Positions 51,715-61,517 of a DNA stretch of 64,000 nucleotides are shown piece after piece. Every line of letters starts with the position of its first letter. Positions within the stretch are counted from its first letter, which is position 1. The notes under the pieces were generated by a model. The model did not search any database. It saw nothing but the letters and a program-made list of their open reading frames with translations, and was not told where the DNA came from. The DNA comes from Bacillota bacterium (GTDB lineage: Bacteria; Bacillota; Clostridia; Acetivibrionales; DTU013), in the NCBI GenBank assembly GCA_023439545.1, contig JAEXNT010000032.1:95597-159596 (forward strand), in the 5' to 3' direction. Position numbers and translations under genes: made by a program.

Positions 51715-52902
51715 TTAAGTACTTCTGTTTTTCCAGAATGATTTCAGGAGAGCGCTGAAGGATTTTATGACCGGCAGCTGTGAGGAAGACATCGCCTGCT
51801 CCTGCATGCTGTTTATGACATCCAATGATTGACGGTACGCTGCGCAATTCGGATCCTTTTTATTCGTATCCATTACTTCGCCGTTTGCCATGATTGAATT
51901 GAAAACGCAGCCGCCCGAGCAAATATCTCCATATTCACAGCCCGAGCAGTTACGGCTCTGATTGGCCTGCCATTCCTGGAATTGAGTCCAGGACGGCAAC
52001 AGGCGGATATCTGACATGGAATCCGTATCAAACACCGTTCCCCATCTGAATCTGTCATGCCCAACAAACATCTGGCAGTTATAAATACCGCCATCGGGTC
52101 CTATTGCAAACTGCTTCCCGATGCAATTCCCCTGTACAAATCCCCCTGAAAAGCGCCCGGTAAGGCTCAGGCAATGGATATCAAGAGTATGAATCCTTAT
52201 CTTCACCGGGTTCAAAAGGTATAAATGCAGAAAGGATTCGACCAACTCCGCCTGTTCCCTGCAGCTTAAGGAGAGATCCGCCTCAAATTCCTTTTCCATC
52301 GTCGGCTGAACTATGAAAAACTTGAAGTCCAGGTTTTCTTTCAGGAAAAAGTTGTATATTTCTTCGTAATGGGAGGCGTTTTCTTTTGTAAAGGTACATA
52401 TGCAGGATACGGGAATATCATTTTTCCGCAGAAGCTCTATGCTCTTCATGGTCCTTTTGAAATAGCCTTTTCCTCTTTGCCTGTCGTTTATCTCCTCCGG
52501 GCCGTCAAGACTTGTGCCCACATTGACCTTGTATTCCTTGAAGAGCCGGCAAAAATCTTCGTCCAGAAGCCAGAGATTTGACTGGAGGGATATACGCTTA
52601 CGGAAAGGAGTCTCAATGCCGTCAAACAGCTCCAGGGATTTTTGTATAAACTCCTTTCCCATTAAAAGCGGTTCTCCTCCGTGAAATGTAAAACGGATAA
52701 GAGGATCGCTCCTTCCGGCAAAATTGTTCCGGTTCTCCCGCGCAAATGAATCAAGGCTTGCCTTAATCCAGGCCATTGTCCGCACCAGTGTTTCATCACT
52801 CATTTTAAGCGATGAAACGGGCGAATAACAATAACGGCAATTGGCGACGCACCCCATGGTCGGCATGAAAAAAAAATGTGGAATGCTTTGTGGTGTATTC
52901 AT
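51715..52902 (-). CDS. Radical SAM/SPASM peptide-modifying enzyme B
   Basis: 395 residues from ATG 52902 (GGAGGATT upstream), not 52926. Radical SAM motif CVANCRYC (Cys18, 22, 25). SPASM cysteines NCIGKQFAIGPDGGIYNCQM, CSGCEYGDICSGGC and the final CAAY, so two auxiliary clusters are expected. It is a close paralog of enzyme A at the other end of the enzyme block. Two SPASM enzymes acting on different residues or in sequence is a reasonable inference. Confidence 0.92.
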   Translation of the reverse strand: MNTPQSIPHFFFMPTMGCVANCRYCYSPVSSLKMSDETLVRTMAWIKASLDSFARENRNNFAGRSDPLIRFTFHGGEPLLMGKEFIQKSLELFDGIETPFRKRISLQSNLWLLDEDFCRLFKEYKVNVGTSLDGPEEINDRQRGKGYFKRTMKSIELLRKNDIPVSCICTFTKENASHYEEIYNFFLKENLDFKFFIVQPTMEKEFEADLSLSCREQAELVESFLHLYLLNPVKIRIHTLDIHCLSLTGRFSGGFVQGNCIGKQFAIGPDGGIYNCQMFVGHDRFRWGTVFDTDSMSDIRLLPSWTQFQEWQANQSRNCSGCEYGDICSGGCVFNSIMANGEVMDTNKKDPNCAAYRQSLDVINSMQEQAMSSSQLPVIKSFSALLKSFWKNRST

Positions 52903-52929
52903 CGAATCCTCCATTTCAAGTGCCAAGTT

Positions 52930-54093
52930 TTATCGTGTATAGTCTGTCAGCTGTTGAACCAGCTTTTTATATTCAACATAATCATTTTCATCGTAAAAAG
53001 GGTTTTCAGCTATTTCGGGGCAATAAAGCCCCAGCTGCCGTCTGGTTTTCTGATATTGCAGATAATCCAGCCTCTTCTTTTCAAAGTAATCCGGGTCGGA
53101 TACCAGCGTACGCACCTTGTAACGCTTTTGAGACAGATAAAACGAATTGTCCAGGTAATCCGATATCAGGCTGATGCCCTTGTACTTGCCAAGTGCAAGC
53201 ATGTTGTGCCCGTAGGCGCCCGGTCTCGGCGCCAGGGGCTGCATGTAAAAGGTGTGGAGGAATTTGTCTCTCATAAGGCGGAAGGCAGGGTATTTATCGT
53301 GGTATTCCTGTGCATCCCCTTCCGATAAAATGCTGTTGACACATCTGTATTCCGGGCGCCTTGTGGTCATCTCCCGGATAAGATTGATAATCGCCTGCAA
53401 AAGCTGCACAGGCAGCTCCTCGCGGTAATTTATGTGCAGGACGATTTCCACGGGACATACCTCAGACATGACCTTGTGCATATCATCCCGTACTACTGCC
53501 AGGTCGGACGCATCTCCATTTCCTATCAAAGCCAGGAGATCGATACTGGTCATAATACCGGCATCATGGAAATTGCCGCATAACCTGCGGAGCTTTTCCA
53601 GGCCCACAAGGTTCCGGTTGTTTTTCTGCAGAACGCCCTCATCAAGCGTTTGCACTCCCATGGAGACCAGGGTAAACCCCCACCTGCGCAGCACCTCCAC
53701 ATGTTCGTCCGTCAGCGTCCCCGGGTTCACTTCAATCATCTTCTGCGGAATCTCTGCAAAGCCTGGAATCCTTGCAAGCATTTCATCCAGCATCACACCT
53801 GAAATAAGGTTGGGCGTGCCCCCTCCGAAAAAAGCCTGCTGAAAAGGCACGGTTTTTAAAACCTCGCTGTAAAACCCGATCTGAGCCGGCAGCTCCTGTT
53901 CATAAAAATACCTTATCTCATCCTGGCCGGAGGGTACTACCGCCGAGTATGCACAAAATCTGCACCTCCTTGCGCAGAACGGAGCATGAAGGTATAGAAC
54001 ATTTATTCTGTTCACAGGGATCAAAAACAAATCACGGATAATTGAATGAATATTGCTAAGTTCCTGCGCCAGATCAACCCAACCCTTCTTCAA
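52930..54093 (-). CDS. HemN/HemW-like radical SAM protein
   Basis: 387 residues. Radical SAM motif CARRCRFC (Cys40, 44, 47), GGGTPNLISG loop and VNPGTL segment, typical of the HemN-like class. HemN-like enzymes in natural-product clusters act as class C methyltransferases (as in thiopeptides) rather than in heme synthesis; no other heme gene is here. The start is uncertain: the TTG at 54093 has no clear ribosome binding site, and translation may rely on the leader-peptide gene 25 nt upstream. Confidence 0.87.
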   Translation of the reverse strand: MKKGWVDLAQELSNIHSIIRDLFLIPVNRINVLYLHAPFCARRCRFCAYSAVVPSGQDEIRYFYEQELPAQIGFYSEVLKTVPFQQAFFGGGTPNLISGVMLDEMLARIPGFAEIPQKMIEVNPGTLTDEHVEVLRRWGFTLVSMGVQTLDEGVLQKNNRNLVGLEKLRRLCGNFHDAGIMTSIDLLALIGNGDASDLAVVRDDMHKVMSEVCPVEIVLHINYREELPVQLLQAIINLIREMTTRRPEYRCVNSILSEGDAQEYHDKYPAFRLMRDKFLHTFYMQPLAPRPGAYGHNMLALGKYKGISLISDYLDNSFYLSQKRYKVRTLVSDPDYFEKKRLDYLQYQKTRRQLGLYCPEIAENPFYDENDYVEYKKLVQQLTDYTR

Positions 54094-54117
54094 GTATTGA
54101 AAAACACTTTTACACTG

Positions 54118-54423
54118 TTACTTGCAGCCTATTGTAAAGCAATCTGCTGAAACACAGTCACAAAAACAGCCCCAGCCGCCGGCCACTGCGTCCAGCTGGT
54201 CGTCGCTCAGTTCGCCGTCATTTGCCTGTGTGGGAAGAGTAATGGTAACGGTGTCCGGTTTTTCTTCCACAACACTGAATTTCAGGTTTTCCGGAAGAGT
54301 GATTTTGAAGAGTTCCTCAATTGCTTTTTTGGGGTCTGCAACTAGTGCTTTCCTAAAGCCCTTGTCAACCCACGCTTTGGCCCTGGCCTGATCGACCAGC
54401 TTCTGAATGGAATCTACTGCCAT
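54118..54423 (-). CDS. NHLP-type RiPP precursor peptide
   Basis: 101 residues. Leader (1-83) resembles the nitrile-hydratase alpha-subunit-like NHLP family: DPKKAIEELFKITLPENLKF and a VTITLP strand, ending in LSDDQLDAVAGG, a Gly-Gly cleavage site. The predicted core is WGCFCDCVSADCFTIGCK (84-101): five Cys (86, 88, 90, 95, 100), two Asp, Ser and Thr. The spacing is C-x-C-x-C-x4-C-x4-C. AAAGGGG precedes the ATG. It sits between the exporters and the five radical SAM genes. The class fits Haft and colleagues' NHLP description. Confidence 0.93.
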   Translation of the reverse strand: MAVDSIQKLVDQARAKAWVDKGFRKALVADPKKAIEELFKITLPENLKFSVVEEKPDTVTITLPTQANDGELSDDQLDAVAGGWGCFCDCVSADCFTIGCK

Positions 54424-54498
54424 AATGAATTACCCCTTTCTGTAATAAAATATATTGAATTTATACTGAACACAAAATTGTTATTTCGTGCTTCAATA

Positions 54499-57207
54499 TC
54501 ACGCCAGTTGTCTTTTCGCAAGCTCATAAAACATATTCCTGTTATTCATAAGCTCCTCATAGCTGCCTTCCTCGACAATTCTGCCCTTATCAAGCACAAT
54601 GATCCTGTCGCATTTCAAAATGGTGCTCAGGCGATGCGCTATAACAATCCTCGTGGCTTTTAGAGAATCCATACTCTTGCTTACTACCGCCTGTGTCTTG
54701 TTATCAAGCGCGCTTGTTGCCTCGTCAAAAAATATGATTTTCGGCTTATCGGCAAGGGCACGGGCTATCATTAACCTCTGCCGCTGTCCCCCTGAAAGAG
54801 TTGAGCCCCCTTCGGATATGACGGTGAACATACCCATGGGCATAGCCTGGATATCTTCATAAAGTCCTGCCATTTTGGCAGCCTCTGCGGCATCGTCCAT
54901 GCTCAAATTCAGGTTTGCTCCAATAATGTTGGACTTGATATCACCTGCCATAAGCTGGCTGTTTTGCATGACTACCCCCAGCTGCTTTCTTATGGAACGT
55001 ATATCCACCTTATCAATATCATGTCCCCCATAGTAAATCTTGCCGGATTCGGGTTTTTCAAAACCGAGCAGCAGGCGCAGAATAGTGGACTTTCCGCAGC
55101 CCGAAGCACCTACAATTGCCAGGTATTCACCCTTGTTTATTTTAAGGGAGAGGTCATTGATTACCACCGGAGCGTCGGGATTGTACCTGAAGGTCACATG
55201 GGAAAGCTCTATGGACCCGTCCAACTCTCCAGGATCCTCCTTTATTTCGTCATATTCGGGCAGTGTCTGGAGAATGGGCTTTGTACTCTCATAAGTAGGA
55301 ATAATATTGTTCAGCACGGGAATTACACCCGATAAAGCAAGCATTGCCGCCATAAAGCCTGTAAAAGCGCTGTTGAAGGCGATGAAGCTGCCCGCGCCAA
55401 GAGCATTTGTGATAAACGCGGCATAAAATATTACAATGGATGTGATTATCGGGAATATCTCATTGAAGGTTATAAGTGCGTTTTCTATAGCTTCATTTCT
55501 AAACTCTATTTCCCTCTGCCTTCCGAATGCTTTGGCCCACTGGAAAAATGCCCTCTTTTCCGCACCAGCCACACGGAACTTGGCTATTCCCCCTATGATT
55601 TGAAGCACCTGCCCCACGATCTTATTGGATACGCCGATCAATTCCCTCTCGTAGCGCATTTGCAAAAAGCTACAGGCAAAAGTAACAGCAGCAGAAATGA
55701 AAATAAGCGCCAGAGCATAGAATGCCATTATCGAGCTGTATTTGAAAAGCAGTCCGAGGTTGAATATCGAAAATAAAGCAGATAGAATTGTAGTGATTAC
55801 CGTACCGGAAACAGCTTTACGTATCTTGTTGATACCCATGACCCTCATGGTCAGTTCTCCAGCGGTGAACTGTCTGAAAAATGGTGCGGGGAGGCTTAGT
55901 ACTCTGTCCCATACGGCTGCCTGTACCATCGTGTCGGTCCTTCCTTCTATTCTGAGCATGGCAAAGGTACGCACGAGCTGGAACAAGACAGCTGAAATGC
56001 CAAATGAACCTAGAATTAAGGCCATCTGAAGAAGCTGTCCTCTTTCACCATCGGGAATGATACTGTCAAAAAGTATTCCATTTGCGATAGGCACAAACAT
56101 ATTCAATATGCCACCCAGCACACCGATGAACACCACAAGCGACAGATCTCTTTTTATGGAGCCATGCCAGCAGAACTTGAGAATGTCTGCCACATCAAGT
56201 TTTTTGTTTGGCAGCACCCTGTAGAACATGTATGCCTTTGGATCGATTTTTAAGGCAGTCTCGCTCTTCACAATTCTTTCCGAGCCATCCGCGGGGTCTA
56301 TCATTTTATAGCTGTGACCTGTTACAGGTATCAGTGCAACTGGTGAGCTGTCATCGCCGAAGAATGCAAGAAAGGAACCATTATCAGTTTTCCACCATTC
56401 CCCTGAAAGGATGACCTGCCTGCACCTTATCTGAGAACACCTTACAATATCCAGCAGGATATCTTTTGATTTCTTCAGTATGTTTTCAGGAGGAATCCTT
56501 ATATTTATATCCATGGCCTGTCCTACTATCTGACATGCCGCTGCAACCGGGTTTTTCGATAATTCCGACTTGTCTTTAAGTACTCTTTGCCTCTTTTTCC
56601 CTTGCTGTGATACCTCCACAAGCTTTTTCAGTGATTCCTGTACATAGGAATCGTCGCTGCTGAGCTTGCACTCCATCCGCCGTGCTTCATCCTTATAGAC
56701 ACTTTCAATATAAAGAGCCGCCCTCTTTACAGCGTTTAGGTTGAAGCCCTCAAGTTCCTTCAGCAGGCAGTTGCTTTCAAAGGTAATGTCATTTACCCAT
56801 TCCACATCCGCTAACATGCCAATAGTGCTTTCAGCCAGTGCCAGAACCCATTTTCTTATATGGACATATATGAGGCTTGCTTTATTCTCATCCTCTAGAG
56901 CATTCTGCATATCGATCATATCGATTTTCACCAGTTTTGTGTCGGTAATCCCCGTGCACAAAAATGCAATGGCTTTTTCACCATCCATATATGGCTTTAC
57001 GCCAAACAGCATGTCACCCTTGCTGAACTGCGACACATAGTGCCGTCTTCCCGTATCAATATCTTCATTAAGCCTGGAGGCAAATACATGCACCGTTCCT
57101 TCAGTGACAATCCATGCACAGGCGTCACTGTCCAAAATAAGCTTCTTATTACCCTCAACGCTTATGGGACTATATGTTGAGTTAATCAGTTCTTTTGCTG
57201 CGGTCAC
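54499..57207 (-). CDS. NHLP bacteriocin export ABC transporter, permease/ATPase
   Basis: 902 residues from GTG 57207 (GGGGAGAT upstream). N-terminal ~120 residues form a cyclic-nucleotide-binding-like beta-roll; a long linker follows (about 150-340) without peptidase motif. Six-helix transmembrane domain about 340-640, then ATPase: Walker A GASGCGKST, signature LSGGQRQRLMIARAL, Walker B FFDEATSALD. This is the second member of the paired NHLM exporters. It probably forms a heteromer with the C39-containing exporter 18 nt upstream. Confidence 0.92.
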   Translation of the reverse strand: MTAAKELINSTYSPISVEGNKKLILDSDACAWIVTEGTVHVFASRLNEDIDTGRRHYVSQFSKGDMLFGVKPYMDGEKAIAFLCTGITDTKLVKIDMIDMQNALEDENKASLIYVHIRKWVLALAESTIGMLADVEWVNDITFESNCLLKELEGFNLNAVKRAALYIESVYKDEARRMECKLSSDDSYVQESLKKLVEVSQQGKKRQRVLKDKSELSKNPVAAACQIVGQAMDINIRIPPENILKKSKDILLDIVRCSQIRCRQVILSGEWWKTDNGSFLAFFGDDSSPVALIPVTGHSYKMIDPADGSERIVKSETALKIDPKAYMFYRVLPNKKLDVADILKFCWHGSIKRDLSLVVFIGVLGGILNMFVPIANGILFDSIIPDGERGQLLQMALILGSFGISAVLFQLVRTFAMLRIEGRTDTMVQAAVWDRVLSLPAPFFRQFTAGELTMRVMGINKIRKAVSGTVITTILSALFSIFNLGLLFKYSSIMAFYALALIFISAAVTFACSFLQMRYERELIGVSNKIVGQVLQIIGGIAKFRVAGAEKRAFFQWAKAFGRQREIEFRNEAIENALITFNEIFPIITSIVIFYAAFITNALGAGSFIAFNSAFTGFMAAMLALSGVIPVLNNIIPTYESTKPILQTLPEYDEIKEDPGELDGSIELSHVTFRYNPDAPVVINDLSLKINKGEYLAIVGASGCGKSTILRLLLGFEKPESGKIYYGGHDIDKVDIRSIRKQLGVVMQNSQLMAGDIKSNIIGANLNLSMDDAAEAAKMAGLYEDIQAMPMGMFTVISEGGSTLSGGQRQRLMIARALADKPKIIFFDEATSALDNKTQAVVSKSMDSLKATRIVIAHRLSTILKCDRIIVLDKGRIVEEGSYEELMNNRNMFYELAKRQLA

Positions 57208-57225
57208 GGTATCTCCCCTTCCTCA

Positions 57226-59394
57226 TCAGCCTGCATTTATCAAATCAGCGTAATAGCCCTTTTCAAGCTTTAGTTCCTCATGCGTGCCGCGCTGTACAAT
57301 TTTCCCCTTATTCAGCACGATGATTTCGTCACAATCCCTGATTGTACTAAGACGGTGTGCCACAATGATGCAGGTGCAGCCCCGTTTTCTTATATTCTGG
57401 TCCACAAGCTTTTCGGTATTGGGATCAAGTGCGCTTGTGGCCTCATCAAGTATCAATATGGATGGGTTGTTTATTAAAGCACGCGCTATTTCAAGCCGTT
57501 GTCTCTGGCCACCGCTTAAGTTTTTACCGCCCTCATCCATGTTATTTTCATAGCCTCCGGCCCTTGCAGTTATGTCTTCGTGAATCAAAGCATCCTTAGC
57601 GGCTCTTATGACATCAAACTCAGATACGGTATTATCCCACAAGGTCAGGTTATCTTTGATTGTTCCGCTCAGCATGCATATATCCTGATCTACCACTGCA
57701 AGTGAGTAACTCAATATACGCCTTGGTATTTCCGCTCTGGACTTTCCATCAAAAAGTATCTCTCCTGACCACGGGGTCAATATCCCTGAAATCAGCTTTG
57801 CCACAGTCGACTTGCCGCTGCCCGACCCGCCGACAAGGGCTACTCTCGAACCCGGTTTGAGTACAAGGTTGAAATCCTTTATCAGCGGCTCCTCCAAGCT
57901 ACTGTATCCGAATGAGAGGTTTCTTACTTCAATGTGTCCTTCAAGCTTTTGCAGCAATACGCTGCTTTCAGAATCAATGTCTTCATTTTGCAGCATTTTA
58001 TCTTCAGGATACCTGTAGACATCCTCCAGCCTGTTGATATCGCCTTCCAGATTCTGAATGGTGCTTCCCAGGTTCATGAGATTGCTTACAGGCTTCAGGA
58101 AGCTTGACATAAGACTCTGGAACGCTACCAGCAAACCAACCGTCATCCTGCCGTTCATGATCGCGAAGCCCCCGATAGCTAGTACTGCTGTATTGGTCAA
58201 AGTTGTTATAAGCAAGGGAACTGCTGAAAGATAGCCTGAAGTTACACTCATTTCCTGGGTTGCATTCATTACCTTTGCCTGATAACCCGACCACCTGGAA
58301 AAAAAGTCACCTTCCGAGCCGCTGGCTTTCAAGGTCTCTATAGTCTGCAGCCCCGACATTGCAGCACCCATCATTTTTCCATTGTCTTGCAGGAGCTTTT
58401 TGTTTTTATCTTTCCTGCTTTTTGATACATACCTTAGGTATGTCATTTGAAGAATTGCAGCCAGCACAGCCAGCATTGTAAGCAAGACGTTGTACTGGAG
58501 CATGAGTATGAAATAGAATACAAGCATAAGTACATCAAGAACAGTTGAGGTCAGCTGTCCGGATATAACACCGGCAACCGTATTGTTGGATGACATCCTG
58601 GAGCTAATGTCTCCTGCATATCTCTGTGAAAAGAACTCCACAGGCATACGGAGCACATGCCACAAAAACTTTCCGGATTCGGTAATAGATATTTTTGTAT
58701 CCAGCCTCAGCAGGTAGTACTCCCTAAGCCAGGTGAGCAGGCCGCGTATCAATGCTGTTGCACCCATTCCGGCCAATAAAGGGAGCATCCAGTCCGACTT
58801 CCCGTCAAGCAATATTTCATCCAGGAATATCCGGCTGAATACGGGTACCACAAGCCCAGGTATGACTAATGCCAGTCCTGTGAATACAATGAACAGCATG
58901 GCGGTTTTGCTGCCTTTTGTCCATTTAACCAACGTACGCAATATTCCGGGAGGCTCTCCGCCTTTTGTAAAGTCGGGGCCTTTTTGAAAAGTAATAGCCA
59001 CTCCCGTAAATGACTGGTCAAACTCCTCCTCAGGCACAACCACCGCCCCTGCGCCAGGGTCCTTGAGGTACGCCTTTCCATTCTTAAAGCCTTCCAGCAC
59101 AAGGAAGTGATTGAAATTCCAGTGTATAATCATAGGGACCGGCATGCTTTTCAGATCCGCCGGTTCCTTCCTGAAAGCCTTGACCTCCAGACCATAGCTT
59201 CTGCCAGCCTTGCATATGTTGCTGGCCTTGCTCCCGTCCCTGGAAACACCGCATGCAATTCTCATTTCCTCCAAGGATACAAATCTTCCAAAGTAAGCCA
59301 GTATCATGGCAAGCGAGGCAGCACCGCATTCCACGGCTTCCATCTGGAGTATTGCAGGTACTTTAACCGGCTTGTATGAGGGTGATTTACTCAT
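57226..59394 (-). CDS. NHLP bacteriocin export ABC transporter with C39 peptidase
   Basis: 722 residues. N-terminal C39 double-glycine peptidase with Cys23 (VECGAASLAM), His96 (NFNHFLVLEG) and Asp112 (KDPGAG), then six helices (about 160-450) and ATPase with Walker A GGSGSGKST, signature LSGGQRQRLEIARAL and Walker B ILDEATSALD. It should cut the precursor after Gly-Gly and export the core. Two nt separate it from the HlyD-like gene upstream. Confidence 0.95.
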   Translation of the reverse strand: MSKSPSYKPVKVPAILQMEAVECGAASLAMILAYFGRFVSLEEMRIACGVSRDGSKASNICKAGRSYGLEVKAFRKEPADLKSMPVPMIIHWNFNHFLVLEGFKNGKAYLKDPGAGAVVVPEEEFDQSFTGVAITFQKGPDFTKGGEPPGILRTLVKWTKGSKTAMLFIVFTGLALVIPGLVVPVFSRIFLDEILLDGKSDWMLPLLAGMGATALIRGLLTWLREYYLLRLDTKISITESGKFLWHVLRMPVEFFSQRYAGDISSRMSSNNTVAGVISGQLTSTVLDVLMLVFYFILMLQYNVLLTMLAVLAAILQMTYLRYVSKSRKDKNKKLLQDNGKMMGAAMSGLQTIETLKASGSEGDFFSRWSGYQAKVMNATQEMSVTSGYLSAVPLLITTLTNTAVLAIGGFAIMNGRMTVGLLVAFQSLMSSFLKPVSNLMNLGSTIQNLEGDINRLEDVYRYPEDKMLQNEDIDSESSVLLQKLEGHIEVRNLSFGYSSLEEPLIKDFNLVLKPGSRVALVGGSGSGKSTVAKLISGILTPWSGEILFDGKSRAEIPRRILSYSLAVVDQDICMLSGTIKDNLTLWDNTVSEFDVIRAAKDALIHEDITARAGGYENNMDEGGKNLSGGQRQRLEIARALINNPSILILDEATSALDPNTEKLVDQNIRKRGCTCIIVAHRLSTIRDCDEIIVLNKGKIVQRGTHEELKLEKGYYADLINAG

Positions 59395-59396
59395 TT

Positions 59397-60359
59397 CTAT
59401 TTCTCTCCCAGCAGGTTTTTGATTTGTGGAATAACCATCTCGGCAGGGCGTTGTCTGTCAACTATTACCGTAGCCGTACAAACCGTACCGTTCTCAATCC
59501 CGTGCGGCGGGCCTGAAAGTGTGGACCATCTGTATCCGCTTTCTGTCCTGTCATCTGTTACAAGATCCACCAGGACCTCAAGGCATGCAGCACCTCCGGC
59601 ATAAGCCTCAGCCAGTTCACTGCTTCCAAGCCTCTCCCTGGCTGTCTGCACGGTTACAGGGTATTCTGAAACCGAAACGATTCTTCCGAGAATATATCCG
59701 AATTCCTCTTTCTTCACGGTACTCGGTGAAACCCGGGCTTCCATACCTGGAGCAAGCCTCTTGCCGGACTCAACGGGTACATACATTGCCGCAATCAGGT
59801 TCTTTACTCCCGCTCCCTCCTTGACAAGGCTCATCACCACTGTTCCCCGATCCACCATGTCTCCTGTCTTCAACTTGATCTCAACAGCTCTGCCTTCTTC
59901 CTGTGAAATGATTACAGAACTCTCTGTGAGCCTTTTCTTTAATTCATTAAGCTGACTGCTAAGGGTCAGAACTTCATTTGTATCAGCGTTACTTTCCTTC
60001 ATCAGCTTAAGCTTATCGGTTAATGCCGTAATTTCATCAACAAGTTCACTCTGATTCAAGCGTGCAATAATATCTCCCTTTTTTATAAAATCACCTGGTC
60101 TGACTCTGATATCCGAAATCTGCCCTCTCTCGGGGGAGCTTATATCAACGATTCCCCCGCTTTTAACAAGCATACCTTTTGCCGCAACACTGGTTGCAAT
60201 GCTCCCGGTTATGCTCCATATAACCACGGCTGTGAGAATACACCCTAAAGCTATCAACATAAGCCATGATTTTGCACTTGTTACAGTAATCATTCTATCA
60301 AGCTGCTCGGGCGATGACAGTCTTTCTATTGAAACCTTCCTGAATATTGTCTTATCCAT
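59397..60359 (-). CDS. NHLP system secretion protein (HlyD/membrane fusion-like)
   Basis: 320 residues. One N-terminal helix (about 33-53), then a lipoyl-like/beta-barrel region (ISDIRVRPGDFIKKGDIIAR) and a short coiled coil (about 110-150). This is the accessory protein of NHLP exporters. GGGAGGAT precedes the ATG. It is co-transcribed with the exporter genes. Confidence 0.9.
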   Translation of the reverse strand: MDKTIFRKVSIERLSSPEQLDRMITVTSAKSWLMLIALGCILTAVVIWSITGSIATSVAAKGMLVKSGGIVDISSPERGQISDIRVRPGDFIKKGDIIARLNQSELVDEITALTDKLKLMKESNADTNEVLTLSSQLNELKKRLTESSVIISQEEGRAVEIKLKTGDMVDRGTVVMSLVKEGAGVKNLIAAMYVPVESGKRLAPGMEARVSPSTVKKEEFGYILGRIVSVSEYPVTVQTARERLGSSELAEAYAGGAACLEVLVDLVTDDRTESGYRWSTLSGPPHGIENGTVCTATVIVDRQRPAEMVIPQIKNLLGEK

Positions 60360-60371
60360 ATGGCATCCTCC

Positions 60372-61517
60372 CTAGTACTTACCCAGGTAAACATACTTGC
60401 CGTTCTTCACTGCCTTTATGTAAATATCTCCACCCGTAATTTCACCTTCGGGATTGCATTCTAACACTCCTGAAACACCTTTAAATTCCTTTATTGCAGA
60501 AAGAGCTTCCGCTATATCCTCCGGCATCGCAGAACCCGCTGCCTCAATGGCCTGACATAAAACCTTAACTGTTTCGTACCCCTGTGCAGCCCATGAATCT
60601 GGCATTTGTCTGTACAGCGCCTGGTAATCCTCCACAAACCTGGATACTTCGGGTGATTGCTCATTGGGGTTGAAAACTGTTGGCATGGTAATACCTTCAG
60701 CATACGAACCCATTGACTCTATGAATGAACTCCTGTCGATTCCGGTAGCTCCTAAGATTGATACCGCAATACCCTCAGACCTGATTGCCTTGATCACCTC
60801 CAGGGCCGCAGGCATTACATCGGCCACAAAAATCGCATTATAATCAAAGGCACTCCACTTATCCGCAAATTTACGAATATTTCTGCTATTTAGACTGGTT
60901 GTCCTGTCAACTACCCGTACTCCGTTTGCATAGGCGGCATCCTCAAATGCATTTGCCAGCCCCCGTCCATAATCATCATCGGCATAGTAAACAGCCACCC
61001 TGTCAAGCCCGGTTCTGGCCGCATACCTTGCCATAGCGCTTCCGTAGTCGGTATCATTGTATATCTTCCTGAACACATACCGGTAGCCTTTGGTTGTCAG
61101 GAGCGGGCTGGTTGTAGCCGGCGTTATCATAACCATGCCGTTCCTGTTGTATATATCAGCTACAGCATTTGATACACGGGAATTCCAGTGCCCAATCACA
61201 GCAAAAATCTTCGGATCGTCCACAAAAGACTGAGCAACCTCCGAGCCAGTGGTTACAGCCCCTTCATCATCCTTCTTCAGAATTCTCAATTTCTTTCCCA
61301 ACAACCCTTTTACATTTATTTCATCCACAGCCATATTAACCCCATTTAAAAATCCTGTGGTAGACTCTGTTGCAGAAACGGGATATGACATTCCAAATAC
61401 TATTTCACTATTATCGTTATCAAGCCATGCCTCTCTAGCTTTTTGCGTGTTGGCCCCCGAACAGGCTGTTAATAAAAAACACATGCTCAGAAAAAGCATC
61501 AAACCCCTTTTAGGCAT
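60372..61517 (-). CDS. Branched-chain-amino-acid-type binding lipoprotein
   Basis: 381 residues. Type II signal with lipobox LTAC (Cys19), then a periplasmic-binding fold of the Leu/Ile/Val family (ATTSPLLTTKGYRYVFRKIY region). No matching ABC permease or ATPase is here. Its gene overlaps the symporter stop by 8 nt, so it belongs to the RiPP operon. Possible roles: sensing or capturing the peptide or a small ligand for self-recognition. Inference only. Confidence 0.85.
   Translation of the reverse strand: MPKRGLMLFLSMCFLLTACSGANTQKAREAWLDNDNSEIVFGMSYPVSATESTTGFLNGVNMAVDEINVKGLLGKKLRILKKDDEGAVTTGSEVAQSFVDDPKIFAVIGHWNSRVSNAVADIYNRNGMVMITPATTSPLLTTKGYRYVFRKIYNDTDYGSAMARYAARTGLDRVAVYYADDDYGRGLANAFEDAAYANGVRVVDRTTSLNSRNIRKFADKWSAFDYNAIFVADVMPAALEVIKAIRSEGIAVSILGATGIDRSSFIESMGSYAEGITMPTVFNPNEQSPEVSRFVEDYQALYRQMPDSWAAQGYETVKVLCQAIEAAGSAMPEDIAEALSAIKEFKGVSGVLECNPEGEITGGDIYIKAVKNGKYVYLGKY

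Noticed and set aside
52930..54093. Housekeeping coproporphyrinogen oxidase or HemW
   Set aside because: No heme-synthesis or dnaK/grpE/hrcA genes nearby; embedded in the RiPP operon. Not fully excluded without phylogeny.
54424..54498. Second RiPP precursor or leader-controlled hairpin upstream of the precursor gene
   Set aside because: No further GG-type small open frame and no clear hairpin were found in the spacer.
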